Below are positions 41,482-51,600 of a DNA stretch of 64,000 nucleotides, one piece after another. The first letter of the stretch is position 1; every line of letters starts with the position of its first letter. Position numbers and translations under genes: made by a program. A model generated the notes under the pieces. That model had not been told where the DNA came from and ran no database searches. It was given only the letters and a program-made list of their open reading frames with translations. Where the stretch lies: assembly GCA_020161505.1 (NCBI GenBank), contig JAIUNY010000004.1, positions 1 through 64,000 of the forward strand, in the 5' to 3' direction. This DNA comes from Armatimonadota bacterium. GTDB lineage: Bacteria; Armatimonadota; Fimbriimonadia; Fimbriimonadales; Fimbriimonadaceae.

Positions 41482-42366
41482 ATGAGAGTCAGCACTCCTT
41501 ACCAGTTCGAGAGCTACAGCAGCGCGATCCGGAAGTCTCAAGCCGAGTACTTCCGCGTGCAGCAACAGGTCACGACCGGCAAGAAGTTTCAGTACTCCAG
41601 CGAGGATCCCCTCTCCGCCAGCCTCAGCATGAGCGCGCGGAGCCTCAAAGGCCGATTCGAGCAGTACGACAAGAATCTACGCGGCGCGAAGGACTACACG
41701 CAGCGCGGGGAGCAGTCAATGGGCGAGATCGCCACGGTGCTCAAGCAAGCCAACGTCCTCGCGATTCAGGCTTCAAGCTCCAGCCTCGATTCCAACTCCC
41801 TCCAGAGCCTGGCGACTCAGATCACGAGCTTGCAAGAGACGCTCGTGCGTCACGCCAACGCCCAGGGCGCGGGTGGACAATACATCTTCTCCGGTCACAA
41901 AACCGACACCAAGCCGTTCACCGTCGCCGCGGGGGCTCTGACGTTCAATGGCGACACCAACGTCATTCGTGCCGAGGTTCGTGCCGGTGAGCAGATGCAG
42001 ATCAATCTGCAGGGCGCAGACACCTTGGTGGCCGACATCTACACCGCGCTTGAGGATCTGAAAACCCGCGTTCAAGCCGGGGACACCATCAATATCTCCG
42101 GAGTCAGCCTGGAAGAGATTCAAGGCCTCCACGACCAAGTGAGCGGTGTGCGCGCCGAGCTTGGCAACAAACTCCAGACCATCGAAGCCCTGAGCAGCGA
42201 AAACACCCGCCGCACCGATGATCTGACGAAAGAGATTTCCGACCACGAAGAAGTTGATCTCGCGGATGCCTTCACTCGGTATCAGCAAGCAGAAACCGCC
42301 TACAGCGCGGCCCTGCAGATGGCTTCTCGCGGAATGCAGTTAAGCCTTATGGACTTTATGCGATGA
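41482..42366 (+). CDS. flgL: Flagellar hook-filament junction protein FlgL (HAP3)
   Basis: 294 residues. MRVSTPYQFESYSSAIRKSQ, then QQQVTTGKKFQYSSEDPLSA, is the flagellin-like N-terminus of FlgL; QGAGGQYIFSGHKTDTKPFT is its beta-domain entry; the C-terminal EVDLADAFTRYQQAETAYSA and ALQMASRGMQLSLMDFMR closes the D0 domain. It makes the second junction zone, on which flagellin polymerises. Its stop overlaps the fliW start by 4 bp. Confidence 0.95.
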   Translation: MRVSTPYQFESYSSAIRKSQAEYFRVQQQVTTGKKFQYSSEDPLSASLSMSARSLKGRFEQYDKNLRGAKDYTQRGEQSMGEIATVLKQANVLAIQASSSSLDSNSLQSLATQITSLQETLVRHANAQGAGGQYIFSGHKTDTKPFTVAAGALTFNGDTNVIRAEVRAGEQMQINLQGADTLVADIYTALEDLKTRVQAGDTINISGVSLEEIQGLHDQVSGVRAELGNKLQTIEALSSENTRRTDDLTKEISDHEEVDLADAFTRYQQAETAYSAALQMASRGMQLSLMDFMR

Positions 42367-42827
42367 CAGCAACGCACATGATCGAGACAACGCGGTTCGG
42401 AGCCCTGGAGTTCACCACTGAGGACGTGGTGGAATTCTCCGATGGATTGGTGGGCTTTCCGGATGTCAAGCGTTTCGTCCTGATCCAGCATAAGGAAGGA
42501 AGTCCTTATCGTTGGCTCCAGTCTCTCGACCTCGGCGATCTCGCCTTTTTGGTCGTGGATCCCGCCGTGTATGTGAGCGAATATGCTCCCGATATGCCCC
42601 GAAGTTTCGCGGATTCTCTTCAAATGCAAGAAGACACCCCGCGACTCGTCTATACTATCGTGACGATTCCTCGGGGACGGCCAGAAGAGATGACTTTGAA
42701 CCTGGCCGGGCCTATTGTGATCAATCTCGCGACACAACGCGCCGCGCAGATCGTCCTGGAAGATGACCGCTTCCCGATTCGATTCAGCGTGTTCCAATCG
42801 GGGGCGTCAGGCGACGAGGCAGCTTAG
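42363..42827 (+). CDS. fliW: Flagellar assembly factor FliW (CsrA antagonist)
   Basis: 154 residues. TTRFGALEFTTEDVVEFSDG, LVGFPDVKRFVLIQH, PYRWLQSLDLGDLAFLVVDP and NLAGPIVINLATQRAAQIVL are the FliW consensus. FliW binds both flagellin and CsrA: when flagellin is exported, FliW is freed, binds CsrA and releases flagellin mRNA for translation. Adjacent csrA, 47 bp downstream, supports this checkpoint. Cytosolic. Confidence 0.95.
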   Translation: MTATHMIETTRFGALEFTTEDVVEFSDGLVGFPDVKRFVLIQHKEGSPYRWLQSLDLGDLAFLVVDPAVYVSEYAPDMPRSFADSLQMQEDTPRLVYTIVTIPRGRPEEMTLNLAGPIVINLATQRAAQIVLEDDRFPIRFSVFQSGASGDEAA

Positions 42828-42874
42828 CACGGTCTTCGTGCTAACCTGCCAGCTAGCCAAGGAAGGCAACAATC

Positions 42875-43084
42875 ATGCTGGTTCTGACACGTAAAGTCAA
42901 CCAAAGCATCATCATCGGCAACGATATCGAAGTCGTTGTCCTGGAGGTGCGTGGCGAACAAGTTCGGATTGGCATCAAGGCCCCGAAGGACGTCGCCGTG
43001 CACCGTCAAGAGATCTTCGTCCAAATCCGTGACGAAAACCAAGCCGCCGCCGGCACCGATCTCGGCGACGTCCCCGATCTCTGA
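42875..43084 (+). CDS. csrA: Carbon storage regulator CsrA
   Basis: 69 residues: [51 protein letters not shown] cover the whole CsrA core with the RNA-binding edge residues (Leu4, Arg6, and Val40-Ala41-Val42-His43-Arg44). An AAGGAAGG SD precedes the ATG. It binds GGA loops in leader RNAs and, with FliW, controls flagellin synthesis. The flagellin gene it would regulate is not in the window. The last gene of the flagellar operon. Confidence 0.96.
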   Translation: MLVLTRKVNQSIIIGNDIEVVVLEVRGEQVRIGIKAPKDVAVHRQEIFVQIRDENQAAAGTDLGDVPDL

Positions 43085-43103
43085 GTCGCTTCCGGAACGG
43101 ATT

Positions 43104-43163
43104 CTTGGACTCGCCCTCTCCGAGCTTGCCTCGGGGAGGGTGGCCAAAGGCCGAGAGGGGCCG
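43104..43163 (+). repeat. Dispersed palindromic repeat, fragment D
   Basis: CGCCCTCTCCGAGCTTGCC then TCGGGGAGGGTGGCCAAAGG then CCGAGAGGGG matches the reverse complement of fragment A' (10103-10162). It lies between the convergent csrA and lpxC and may serve as a bidirectional terminator (CTCCGAG...CTCGGGGAG stem). Confidence 0.65.
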
Positions 43164-43198
43164 GACTACCACTCACTCTCGCGCAAGTTGGCCGAAGC

Positions 43199-44017
43199 TC
43201 ACCCGCGACGAGTAACCGCAACCGACTCAACCAACTTCTGAGCCGCCCTGACATTGCTTGCGTGACCGCACCGCTCGCCGACCACATCCAGGTGAGCAAT
43301 CGGCACCCCGCTCAGGGCCAAATCTCCGATCAGATCGAGCAGCTTATGGCGAGTCGGCTCATCCGCAAAACGAGGCTCGTTCAAAAAGCCGCCGCGGCCA
43401 ATCGCAAGACACGACTCCTCGCTCAACCCCTTGCCGAGCCCGGCAGCCTTGATCATGGGCAGCTCCTCCTCCAGCACCACGGTTCGAGCGGGAGCGATTT
43501 CGCGGGCATACGCCTCGGGGCTCCAAGCGAGCTCGACCTCTTGACGACCATGCGCATAGCCATCGAGCTCAAAAATGCAGCGCCACCACCCTTCACCACG
43601 GCCAATCGCGATCTTGATGGGCAGATCCTGGAGGAACACCCGCGCGAACGGGCCTTCCACCTCCACGGAACCGCAAGAAGCCAGGCCAGCTGACTGAATC
43701 GCATTGACATAGGGCAAGGAACAACCATCGCAGGCCGGGAGTTCTCCGCCGTCCACCTCGATCTCGGCGTCCGTCACTCCCATCCCGGCAAGTGCGGAGA
43801 GAACATGCTCCACCGTCGCAACGGGGCCGAGTTGGGTGCAGCGCCTTGTGTCCGTCACTTCGCTCGGATGGGCCTCGATCCGCTGGCCGCCCAAACGGAA
43901 GGCGAAGCCACTCTCACCGGGATGCAAGGTCACGGCAACGGGTTCGCCAGAGTGCAACCCTGGCCCCTCAATCTTGATCGAATCAGCAAGGGTGAACCGG
44001 GGATAGCTCTTCGTCAT
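43199..44017 (-). CDS. lpxC: UDP-3-O-acyl-N-acetylglucosamine deacetylase
   Basis: 272 residues. [20 protein letters not shown], the zinc-ligand [16 protein letters not shown], the signature [14 protein letters not shown], and [17 protein letters not shown] (second zinc His/Asp) are LpxC motifs; the final His is in ERCGHASN. It removes the N-acetyl group from UDP-3-O-acyl-GlcNAc, the committed step of lipid A synthesis, in the cytosol. ATG overlaps the lpxD stop (44014-44017). Last gene of the envelope operon; convergent with csrA. Confidence 0.94.
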   Translation of the reverse strand: MTKSYPRFTLADSIKIEGPGLHSGEPVAVTLHPGESGFAFRLGGQRIEAHPSEVTDTRRCTQLGPVATVEHVLSALAGMGVTDAEIEVDGGELPACDGCSLPYVNAIQSAGLASCGSVEVEGPFARVFLQDLPIKIAIGRGEGWWRCIFELDGYAHGRQEVELAWSPEAYAREIAPARTVVLEEELPMIKAAGLGKGLSEESCLAIGRGGFLNEPRFADEPTRHKLLDLIGDLALSGVPIAHLDVVGERCGHASNVRAAQKLVESVAVTRRG

Positions 44018-45066
44018 TCGGACTCCGATTGGGTGGCCTTCAGGCCGGCAAGCTCGCGCTCCAAAGCGCGGAGTCTTTGATACATCTCAGGCAATCGCGC
44101 CTGGAGGGCCATCGAGCGCATCGCGTGGGCAATCGGCATCGCAGGCAGACCGGCGTACTGCCCGGGCTCCGTGACATCGCTCACGACGCCCGTGCGGCCC
44201 CCCAGGACAACATCGTCTCCGACCTTGACATGATCGCTGAGTGCCGCCTGGCCTCCCATCACCACCCGAGATCCGATCTCGCAACTTCCGCTGACTCCTA
44301 CCTGCGCGGCCATCACCGTATGCTCGCCGATGGTGATGTTATGTCCAATTTGTACAAGATTATCGAGCTTGGTGCCCTTACGAATCAGCGTTGCCCCGCA
44401 TGTCGCGCGATCAATGCAAGTATTTGCACCGATCTCTACATCATCTTCCAAAATCACCTGGCCGACTTGGGGAATTTTGGCTCGATGCGTCCCCGTCCAC
44501 GCGAAGCCGAAGCCATCCGCACCGAGCACACAGCCGGCGTGGAGAATACAGCGATCCCCCATGACAACATCCTGCACAAGCGTGACGTGGGGATAAAGAA
44601 TGGTCTGCGACCCAATCTTACACTGATCGCCCACATAGCAGTGAGGGTGAATCACCGCTCCGGGCCCAACAACCGAACCCTCTTCGATGACGACATAAGC
44701 GCCAATCCGGGCGGTCGGATCAACCACGGCGGATGGGGAAATAACCGCGGTCGGGTGAATTCCCCCGGCCAAGGGGAGCGGACGATCCATGATACCGAGC
44801 ACCATGCCGAATGCCTGCCGGGGATTGGGGTGGCGGATTACCGGGCAGTTCAGGGTTGAGGTTTCCATCGGCACGATGATTGCGCCAACTTCTGCCTCCA
44901 AAGCTTTACTCAGGTAACTCGTATCGCCAGCGAAGGTGATGCCGTGCGGGTCGCTCATTCCGGCTGGAACGGGACGATGGATCTCCCGATCAGCCGGGCC
45001 ATCGAGTGTCCCTTTGATCATTTCCGCCAGGGCCCCTAATTGCCAACTTCGTACTGCTTGATCCAT
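44014..45066 (-). CDS. lpxD: UDP-3-O-(3-hydroxyacyl)glucosamine N-acyltransferase
   Basis: 350 residues from ATG 45066 ([19 protein letters not shown]), preceded by AAAGGAA; a longer start at 45177 lies deep in the upstream gene. N-terminal LpxD domain, then a left-handed beta-helix ([40 protein letters not shown]), with the catalytic His in [19 protein letters not shown] and [20 protein letters not shown]. The C-terminal trimer helix is [20 protein letters not shown]. It adds the N-linked hydroxyacyl chain to lipid A precursor. The gene overlaps the upstream lipoprotein gene by 31 bp. Confidence 0.95.
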   Translation of the reverse strand: MDQAVRSWQLGALAEMIKGTLDGPADREIHRPVPAGMSDPHGITFAGDTSYLSKALEAEVGAIIVPMETSTLNCPVIRHPNPRQAFGMVLGIMDRPLPLAGGIHPTAVISPSAVVDPTARIGAYVVIEEGSVVGPGAVIHPHCYVGDQCKIGSQTILYPHVTLVQDVVMGDRCILHAGCVLGADGFGFAWTGTHRAKIPQVGQVILEDDVEIGANTCIDRATCGATLIRKGTKLDNLVQIGHNITIGEHTVMAAQVGVSGSCEIGSRVVMGGQAALSDHVKVGDDVVLGGRTGVVSDVTEPGQYAGLPAMPIAHAMRSMALQARLPEMYQRLRALERELAGLKATQSESE

Positions 45067-46028
45067 GCAATGAATTCCTTTGTCTTGTTTTGGGCACCCC
45101 GGGGAGAGTCGCTGAGCACCCATCCGCGCGATTCTGCGAACAGTTTGGCTGATCGCTGGATCTCCTCGCGTGACCACGTCGCGCGTGTCCCTCCAGGTGA
45201 ATCCAACGTCTGCCCCGGCGCACGCGGCGCGCCGTGCGATGCGCTGAGCTCCGGCAACCCGGGCAGATCTCGGATGACGCTGCTGATGCCATCATCGAGG
45301 TTTCCAAGAGCATCATTCACCGCCGCTCGTGCATCAGATTCCGCCTGAGCTTCGGCGCGCGCGAGGGCTTGTTTGGCTTCCGCATCCAGGGTATCGCTCG
45401 CGGCTGCGTGTTGCCTGGCCAACGCCTCCAGCGCGCCCTGGCTCCGAGCCTCAAAGTCTGCATCCATCTCGGCAAGCTCCTTCCGCAGCCTCGCGACTCG
45501 TCCCTCTTCGATCGGGATCTGCTCTTCAAGCATTCCCCTGGTGCGCGGGGGACGACCAGAATCAGGGAATCCAACTCGCCCCGAGAGGTCAATGAGAAGG
45601 TTTCCCCGACGCTCGGCGTAGCTCTCAAAGAGCTTCATCACATCGGAAATCGCGGCCTCGCGTTCGACGATCCACTTTTCCTCAGCGGCTTCGCGCAACG
45701 CGCGAGCCTCTCGATTGGCCTGAGCCCGAGCCACCCGCAACAGATCATCACGCAACCGAGCCAGTGCGGTCGCGCGATTCTGACGCAGACGCTCCCGGGC
45801 ATCCCGCGCGAGCGATTCTGCACGAGACTCGCGGATGAATTCTGGTTTCGACCCCGGAAGTGTATAGCTTTTAGCACCAGAACTTACTGATGGGCGAGAG
45901 CGAGGCGTCTGAATCGCCTCCACGTCGGAGACGCCCGACGTCACGTCAGCGGTGTCGATCCACACCCGGGTGGGGGCAGTGCATCCGCCGATTGCACCGA
46001 GCAAAACGCCGAGGCAGAGAATTCCCAT
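45036..46028 (-). CDS. Coiled-coil lipoprotein of the envelope operon
   Basis: 330 residues from ATG 46028 ([16 protein letters not shown]); longer frames overlap the skp-like gene. The lipobox AIGGC places the lipidated Cys at residue 16. Two long helices ([80 protein letters not shown]) give a coiled coil recalling Skp/OmpH, and the sequence ends with a helical segment [16 protein letters not shown]. No family recognised. Being between skp and lpxD, it may act as a membrane-tethered chaperone or an envelope spacer. Confidence 0.75.
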   Translation of the reverse strand: MGILCLGVLLGAIGGCTAPTRVWIDTADVTSGVSDVEAIQTPRSRPSVSSGAKSYTLPGSKPEFIRESRAESLARDARERLRQNRATALARLRDDLLRVARAQANREARALREAAEEKWIVEREAAISDVMKLFESYAERRGNLLIDLSGRVGFPDSGRPPRTRGMLEEQIPIEEGRVARLRKELAEMDADFEARSQGALEALARQHAAASDTLDAEAKQALARAEAQAESDARAAVNDALGNLDDGISSVIRDLPGLPELSASHGAPRAPGQTLDSPGGTRATWSREEIQRSAKLFAESRGWVLSDSPRGAQNKTKEFIAWIKQYEVGN

Positions 46029-46059
46029 GCCTCGGCGTGCGCCGATTTCTCGCAGACTC

Positions 46060-46707
46060 TTAGCGAGCTGCGTCAACCGCTTTGGTTGCGGCTTCCGTAA
46101 GGTCGTTTGCGCCATAAACCGCGACATTCGAGGGGAAGACGACCGAGTAGCCATCTTTCTTACCAATGGCTTGCACCTGATCGCGAGCTTTGCGGAGCAC
46201 CTCATCAATCTTCTGATCTTGAAGCTCGCTCAGCTCCTGCGAAAACTCTTGATTCCACTGCTGCAAGAGCTGCTGAATGTTGTTCCGGCGATTGTTGAAC
46301 TCGCTCAGCTGCGTGCGCTCAGCTTCCGTGATGTTCTGCTTCACCATCAGAGCGTTGTATTGCTTCCCGTCTGCGATGATCGCGTCCTTCACCTTCTGAA
46401 GCTCCGACTTTTCGGCGTCCGTCGGGTTAGCCTTCAGCGTCAGATCGCGCAACTTGCCCGCTTGATCCATGCTCAGCACCTTGTGGGTGTCCACGAATTC
46501 CAGCAGGCCTTGGCGGAGGTTGAACTCGGTTTGCATGTCGTCGCGGATCTTCTTGCCGGTGGCGGAATCAGCGAGGATCTTTTGCATGTCCACGGTGCCG
46601 AACTTCGCCTGAGCGGGTTGGAAACCGCTGACGGCCATGCCGAGCACGAGGGCACCAGCCACCAGCCAACCGGCCATGGCAAATCGCGGGGATGAGGTCT
46701 GTTTCAT
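46060..46707 (-). CDS. Skp/OmpH-family periplasmic chaperone
   Basis: 215 residues from ATG 46707 (MKQTSSPRFAMAGWLVAGAL); an in-frame TTG at 46734 is a poorer start. Signal peptide to about QPAQA, then KFGTVDMQKILADSATGKKI, the typical OmpH opening (a 'vd.qrvl..s..gk' pattern), long helices (NNRRNNIQQLLQQWNQEFSQ, ELSELQDQKIDEVLRKARDQ) and the C-terminal GKKDGYSVVFPSNVAVYGAN, DLTEAATKAV matching the OmpH end. It holds unfolded outer-membrane proteins for BamA, encoded immediately upstream. Confidence 0.9.
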   Translation of the reverse strand: MKQTSSPRFAMAGWLVAGALVLGMAVSGFQPAQAKFGTVDMQKILADSATGKKIRDDMQTEFNLRQGLLEFVDTHKVLSMDQAGKLRDLTLKANPTDAEKSELQKVKDAIIADGKQYNALMVKQNITEAERTQLSEFNNRRNNIQQLLQQWNQEFSQELSELQDQKIDEVLRKARDQVQAIGKKDGYSVVFPSNVAVYGANDLTEAATKAVDAAR

Positions 46708-46743
46708 AGGTTCAGTGTTGTTTCCTTCTCTCAAAAGTGCGCC

Positions 46744-48546
46744 TCAGAAGCTGGCTCCAAAGACGAAGTGGGTTCGAGAACCGCCTTCTTCATTGAACGC
46801 AAAGTCGATACGAATTGGTCCGATCGGAGTGCGGAAGGCCACACCGATCCCATAGCCGAGTCGAAGTTTGGCTGACTGAGATTGCTCAAAGTCAGTGAAT
46901 TCGCCGTAGCCGCCCCAGGCTCCGCCGTAGTCGGCAAAGCCCACCACGTTGAAGCTCCGTTGCAGAGGGTAGCGGTACTCCAGGGTCGCAAGGAACGAGT
47001 TCTTGCCCCAGAATCGCTGGTTGGGATAGCCCCGCAGTGAGTTCACGCCGCCCACGAAGAGCTGCTCGAAGAACGGCACCGTGCCCGCGACGTATCCATA
47101 CTCGGCCTTGAAGGCAATCACCGGGCGAGGATCGCTGAACGAGATGTCCGTATCGCCTTCTTTGCGCTTCGGCGCTTTGCTCCAGTACTGCCGATATTGC
47201 AAGGAATTCCTCACAAACATCGACGAACCGAGCAGGTCTTGGAACTGAGCGACGTTGCCGCCGATCTTGGTGATTTCGCTGTATCCTGGCTCGACGGTGA
47301 GTCGGAGCGAGCTTCCTTGCACCGGCTCAACGCTCGGAGCAGTGGTGTCAATTTCGCCCGTCAGCTGGAGACTGATGAGGTTGCCATCCTGCTGAACATA
47401 GTTCTCCGTGGTGGAGGTCGTCAGGTTTACCGTCTTGATGTTCTGCGCGGAGAGACCAATAGAGGTGCGGTATTTGGTGCCGTACGGTCGGGCGAGTGAG
47501 ACGTTGAAACCGGTGCGACGCTCGTCGAATCGATCCTCCGTGCCGTCGCCTCCGATAAACCCGTTGCCGGTAAAGTTGTACACAACGCGGCTAAACAAGC
47601 GAACGTTGAGCGAGGTGTCTTTGCTGTCGTAGAACCGGTCGCCGTAGGCCAGAGTCGCGCTCGGACCGCCGCCGACGGTGGCTTGTTCGAGCTGGACACC
47701 CACGGTTCGGCCGAGTCCTCGGAAGTTCGAGTCTCCGTAGCTGAGGGTGCCAACCAATCGGCTTTGCGGGTCAAGAGCGACACCGGCGTTGATTTGGGCG
47801 GTGCGGGCTTCCTTGAAGTCGATGATGACGTTGACCACGTTGGCCGCGTCGCCGATCTCCCGGCTCGGCTTCAGGTCTTCAAACCAGTAGGTGTAGTAAA
47901 GCTCTTCAAAATCGCGCTGCAGCTTCTCGATATTGAGCGCATCGCCGGGGCGAGACTTCATGATCCGGCGGATCGTTTGCTCCTTCGTTCGGCTGAGTCC
48001 ACGAAGCTCGATGTTGCCAATGCGTGTTTCCAAAATCTTGATGTTCAGAGTGTTCTCGGATTCATCAAGGGGGCCGATCTGCTCGAAGTCAACAAAGTAT
48101 CCGGCGTCAGAGTAGAGCTTTCGGATCGCCGTCGAAATCGGCTGAGCGCGGCGGTTGTTCCAAATCTGGTTCATCTCCTGCGCATCGGCGACGATCTTGG
48201 TCAGAACTTCATCCGGGAAAACCGAATTGCCCTCAATCCGGATCTCCTTGACCAAGCTGTATTCTGCGACGCTCACGAGCAGATCGACTTCGCTTTCGCC
48301 GACGTTGCTCGGGATGATCTCAACCTTCTTGAAGAAGCCGAGGCTGAAAATCTCGTTCTGGTCACGCTCGATGTCCGTCGGAGCGGCGAGGCGACCTGGC
48401 TGAAGCCGCATCGGAGTTGTGATTGCCGCTGTGTTGATGAGGCTGTTGCCTTGCACCACCACATTGCGCACGGTGCGTGCGCTCTGAGCCATCGCGGTTG
48501 CGGCCAGCACCACGAGGAGTCCAACTAAACTTGCTTTTCGTACCAA
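46744..48546 (-). CDS. bamA: Outer-membrane protein assembly factor BamA (Omp85, three POTRA domains)
   Basis: 600 residues, shorter than the proteobacterial 800. Signal peptide MVRKASLVGLLVVLAATAMA; three POTRA repeats, about 24-95 (TVRNVVVQGNSLINTAAITT), 97-175 (VKEIRIEGNSVFPDEVLTKI) and 177-250 (IGNIELRGLSRTKEQTIRRI); then a 16-strand-type barrel with the L6 VRGF-like motif FVGGVNSLRGYPNQRF and a C-terminal signal ending HFVFGASF. It inserts barrel proteins into the outer membrane. In an operon between tamB and skp. The short POTRA train overlaps in length with TamA, but the neighbours (skp, lpxD) fit BamA; both readings remain possible. Confidence 0.92.
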   Translation of the reverse strand: MVRKASLVGLLVVLAATAMAQSARTVRNVVVQGNSLINTAAITTPMRLQPGRLAAPTDIERDQNEIFSLGFFKKVEIIPSNVGESEVDLLVSVAEYSLVKEIRIEGNSVFPDEVLTKIVADAQEMNQIWNNRRAQPISTAIRKLYSDAGYFVDFEQIGPLDESENTLNIKILETRIGNIELRGLSRTKEQTIRRIMKSRPGDALNIEKLQRDFEELYYTYWFEDLKPSREIGDAANVVNVIIDFKEARTAQINAGVALDPQSRLVGTLSYGDSNFRGLGRTVGVQLEQATVGGGPSATLAYGDRFYDSKDTSLNVRLFSRVVYNFTGNGFIGGDGTEDRFDERRTGFNVSLARPYGTKYRTSIGLSAQNIKTVNLTTSTTENYVQQDGNLISLQLTGEIDTTAPSVEPVQGSSLRLTVEPGYSEITKIGGNVAQFQDLLGSSMFVRNSLQYRQYWSKAPKRKEGDTDISFSDPRPVIAFKAEYGYVAGTVPFFEQLFVGGVNSLRGYPNQRFWGKNSFLATLEYRYPLQRSFNVVGFADYGGAWGGYGEFTDFEQSQSAKLRLGYGIGVAFRTPIGPIRIDFAFNEEGGSRTHFVFGASF

Positions 48547-48662
48547 AACCCGCTCCGATCTACCTAGATCAGCAGTTTAGACGGATGAGCCTTCCCCCCG
48601 TTATCTTTCGGGTAGGCCTTGGGGGAAAACTTGGTGGATAGCCGAACCTTTTGGTTCAAATC

Positions 48663-51600
48663 TTAGAACTTCGTTGACCAACTGAGCCCAGCGCGCCAGG
48701 GCACTTTCTCATCGAATCCGAACGTGAACCGCACGCGGCTGAGGAATCGGTCGCGCGTGGGAGGGCGATAGCTCAGCCGGACATCGTAGCGAAGCTCGCG
48801 GTTGTCGATCCGGGTGACTTGGCGACTCGCTTCGACGATCAGACCCTTGCCCAGGGTCTTGCCACCTCGGATGATCGCACCATCGAACGGGTTGTAGTCG
48901 AGCAGCAGGTAGTCGAGACTCAATGCCTCGGCAAACTGAGCGGTCAGGCCTTGAGTCAGGCTGGGAAGCGCAAGCGTAAACAGGCTGTCCCGTAGATCGT
49001 TGCGGCTGCTCTCGCCAATCGCGGATCGCACGAGAGATTCGAGGAACTCGCGTTGGCCGACAATCGCCTGAATTTGCTCGGTGGTGAGGTCTGGTGGATC
49101 GCTTGTGCCGCTGATGTTGATCCCCTGCGGATCGAGCAGATCGCCTCGGATTTCGAGGTTCAAGGTGTAGCTTTCGAACCGGTCGGCGGTCTGGCGCACC
49201 GTGACCACGGTGCGGCCTTCGAGGTTCACATCGACCCGGGGATTGCCTCCGACTCCTGCTGTGATGACCACGGTGCCCCCCTCCAAATTCACCCGGCTCG
49301 CCGGGAGCAGGATTGTCCCGCTCTCCACCCGGAAGGGCGCACGGATCGAAACGCTCTCCAGCGATCCCGTGATTTCACTCCGACCTTCCAGGTTGAGCTT
49401 GCCGACGGGAAGATTCAACTCAGTGCCCGGATTCAGGATGACCGCGAGGTCTTTGAAGATCGGCACGATCTCGCCCAGTTCTTTCGGGGTGGACTCCGGG
49501 AACTCCGGCGGCAGATTGATCTTCAGGTTGTTCACCTCAACGCTCCCGGCGATTTCTGGCCGCTCGAACGTGCCCCCCAGGGTGATCTTGCCATTGGCTT
49601 CACCCGTCGTGGGATCCTTTGCGACCGCGTAGGTGATCTCGCCGGTAGGGGTCGGAGGCTTGGCGAGCTTGAGGCGTTCTTTCACGCCAAAGTTCTCCAA
49701 GGTCAGATCGCCCGAGAGCTTCGAGTCGAGCAGGGATTCGCGCGAGAACCCTTCATCCAGCAGGGCGGAAAGGTCGGCGCGCACCGTGCCGAGAAGTCGA
49801 CCACCCAGCGAGCTGGTGCCCTTGACGGAGCCCGAGATGTTGCGTAGATTCGCGACATCGAGCACCATTTCCAGGCTTTCCAATGCGGTTTCGACATCGT
49901 TGAGGGCCAGTCGTGAGACTCCGTCGGCATTCGGCGTCCAGGTCATCTTGCCGTTGGCTTGCCACGAGCCCGTTCGTCCCTTAGCGGTGAGCATGCCTTC
50001 GATCGTTCCTGCGGTGCGGTTGAAGTCGATCGCGCCTTTTTCTTGGGTTTGCTTTGTGGGGTCGATCGCGGGCTCCAAGAACCGGCGGAGCTCGCTGACA
50101 TCGCGTGCAGGCAGAGAGAGGTTGATCTCGGCATCCTCCTTGGCCTCCTCGGCTTTCGCGAGCGCGCTCAGGGGAATCCGCGACTGAATCAGCCCTTGCA
50201 GGCCCTCCCACCGCCACAACCCATTCGCGGTGATCACCTCGTTTTCAAGAACGATCTCATCGCTGGAGATCGAGCCATTGATCGTGTTGATCGTGCCGTC
50301 GTTGCCTCGGGTGGCGAAGGAGTCAGCGTTCAGGCTTGCACGGCCGGAGATCGCCTCGCCATCCTGCTTCACCACGAAGGTCGAGTTGATGTTGGCCTCG
50401 ATTTGGGGGGCGTCTTCGAGCAGGCCGAGGAGCGGGGCCGGATTCAGCTTGACCACCTCACCCGACAGGTTGGCCTCGAGGATTTCGTTTTTCGGGCCGA
50501 GGGTCGCCCGGCCGCTCGCCATGGCTTGGCCCTCTCCCATCCGCCACATGAAGCGTCGAAGCTCGACGTTCCCTGGCTCAACCAGGGCGCCGAACGCGAC
50601 TTCGCCGAGGTTCTGCCCTAGTGATCCTAAGTCCACCACGCGCGCCGATTCGAGATCGAGTCGGGGTTTGTCCAGCGTTCCGGCGAAGGCCAGAGTCGCG
50701 CTTGCCTTGCCATTCAGTCCCCGGATGATTCTTTGAACCTGAACATCTTCGATTTTGATCTGGTTACGGATCGCGCGCATCACGCCGTCGAGAGGCACGT
50801 TCGAGGCGAGCGCCCACCCGCTGAGATTCTCGCTCCCCCAGGCATACGTCAGATCGTCGAGTTCGAGGAGGCCGACATCCTGCAGGTCACCACCGATGGA
50901 GGCCACACCGCCATTGATCGAAACTCCTGCCTCGGTCGAGACAATCGTGAAGTTTCCGCCGCCCGCGTTGAATTCGTTGATCGTGGCATCGCGCAGGCCC
51001 AGAGTGAACGAGCCAAAGAGGAACGGCTGCTTGGCATTGATCCTTTCGCCCTCGGCGGGAAGGGTGAATGTGCCTTGTCCGGACAAGGCGCCGGTTCCCG
51101 TGACCTCAAGATCGTCGGATTTGAGGGCCAGGCGATCCAGGGGGATCTCCGAGCTGACCAGGGTGAATTCGCCTTTGCCCGTCTCCGGGATGAACTTCGC
51201 GGTCAGGGTCGCGGTGCCCTCGCCGAGGTTGGCGGTGGCGGATTCCAGATTCAAAACGCCGGCGGCGAAGCCTCCTTCCAGTCGGACGTTCTCAACATCC
51301 ACGCCCTGCACGTTCATCTCTTTGCTTGTGGCGGCAAAGGTGACCACCGGCTGCTCTGCTGTCCCCGAGACCGTCGCGTTTTCGACATCAAATCGCCCGA
51401 CCAAGCCCTCGATGGGGATGAGGTCGGTGAGGAAGATCTCGCGCCCCGTCAGATTCCCCGCCAGGGAGAGGTCGCGGAGCCCCAGGGTGACTTGACCGTT
51501 GAGAGTGCCCAGTCCGAGAGCCCCTTCGATCTCGCTGGCGGTGACGGTGTCAGCATTCGCGATGATGTTCGCTCGGACGCGGGGAATGGAGAGTTGATCT

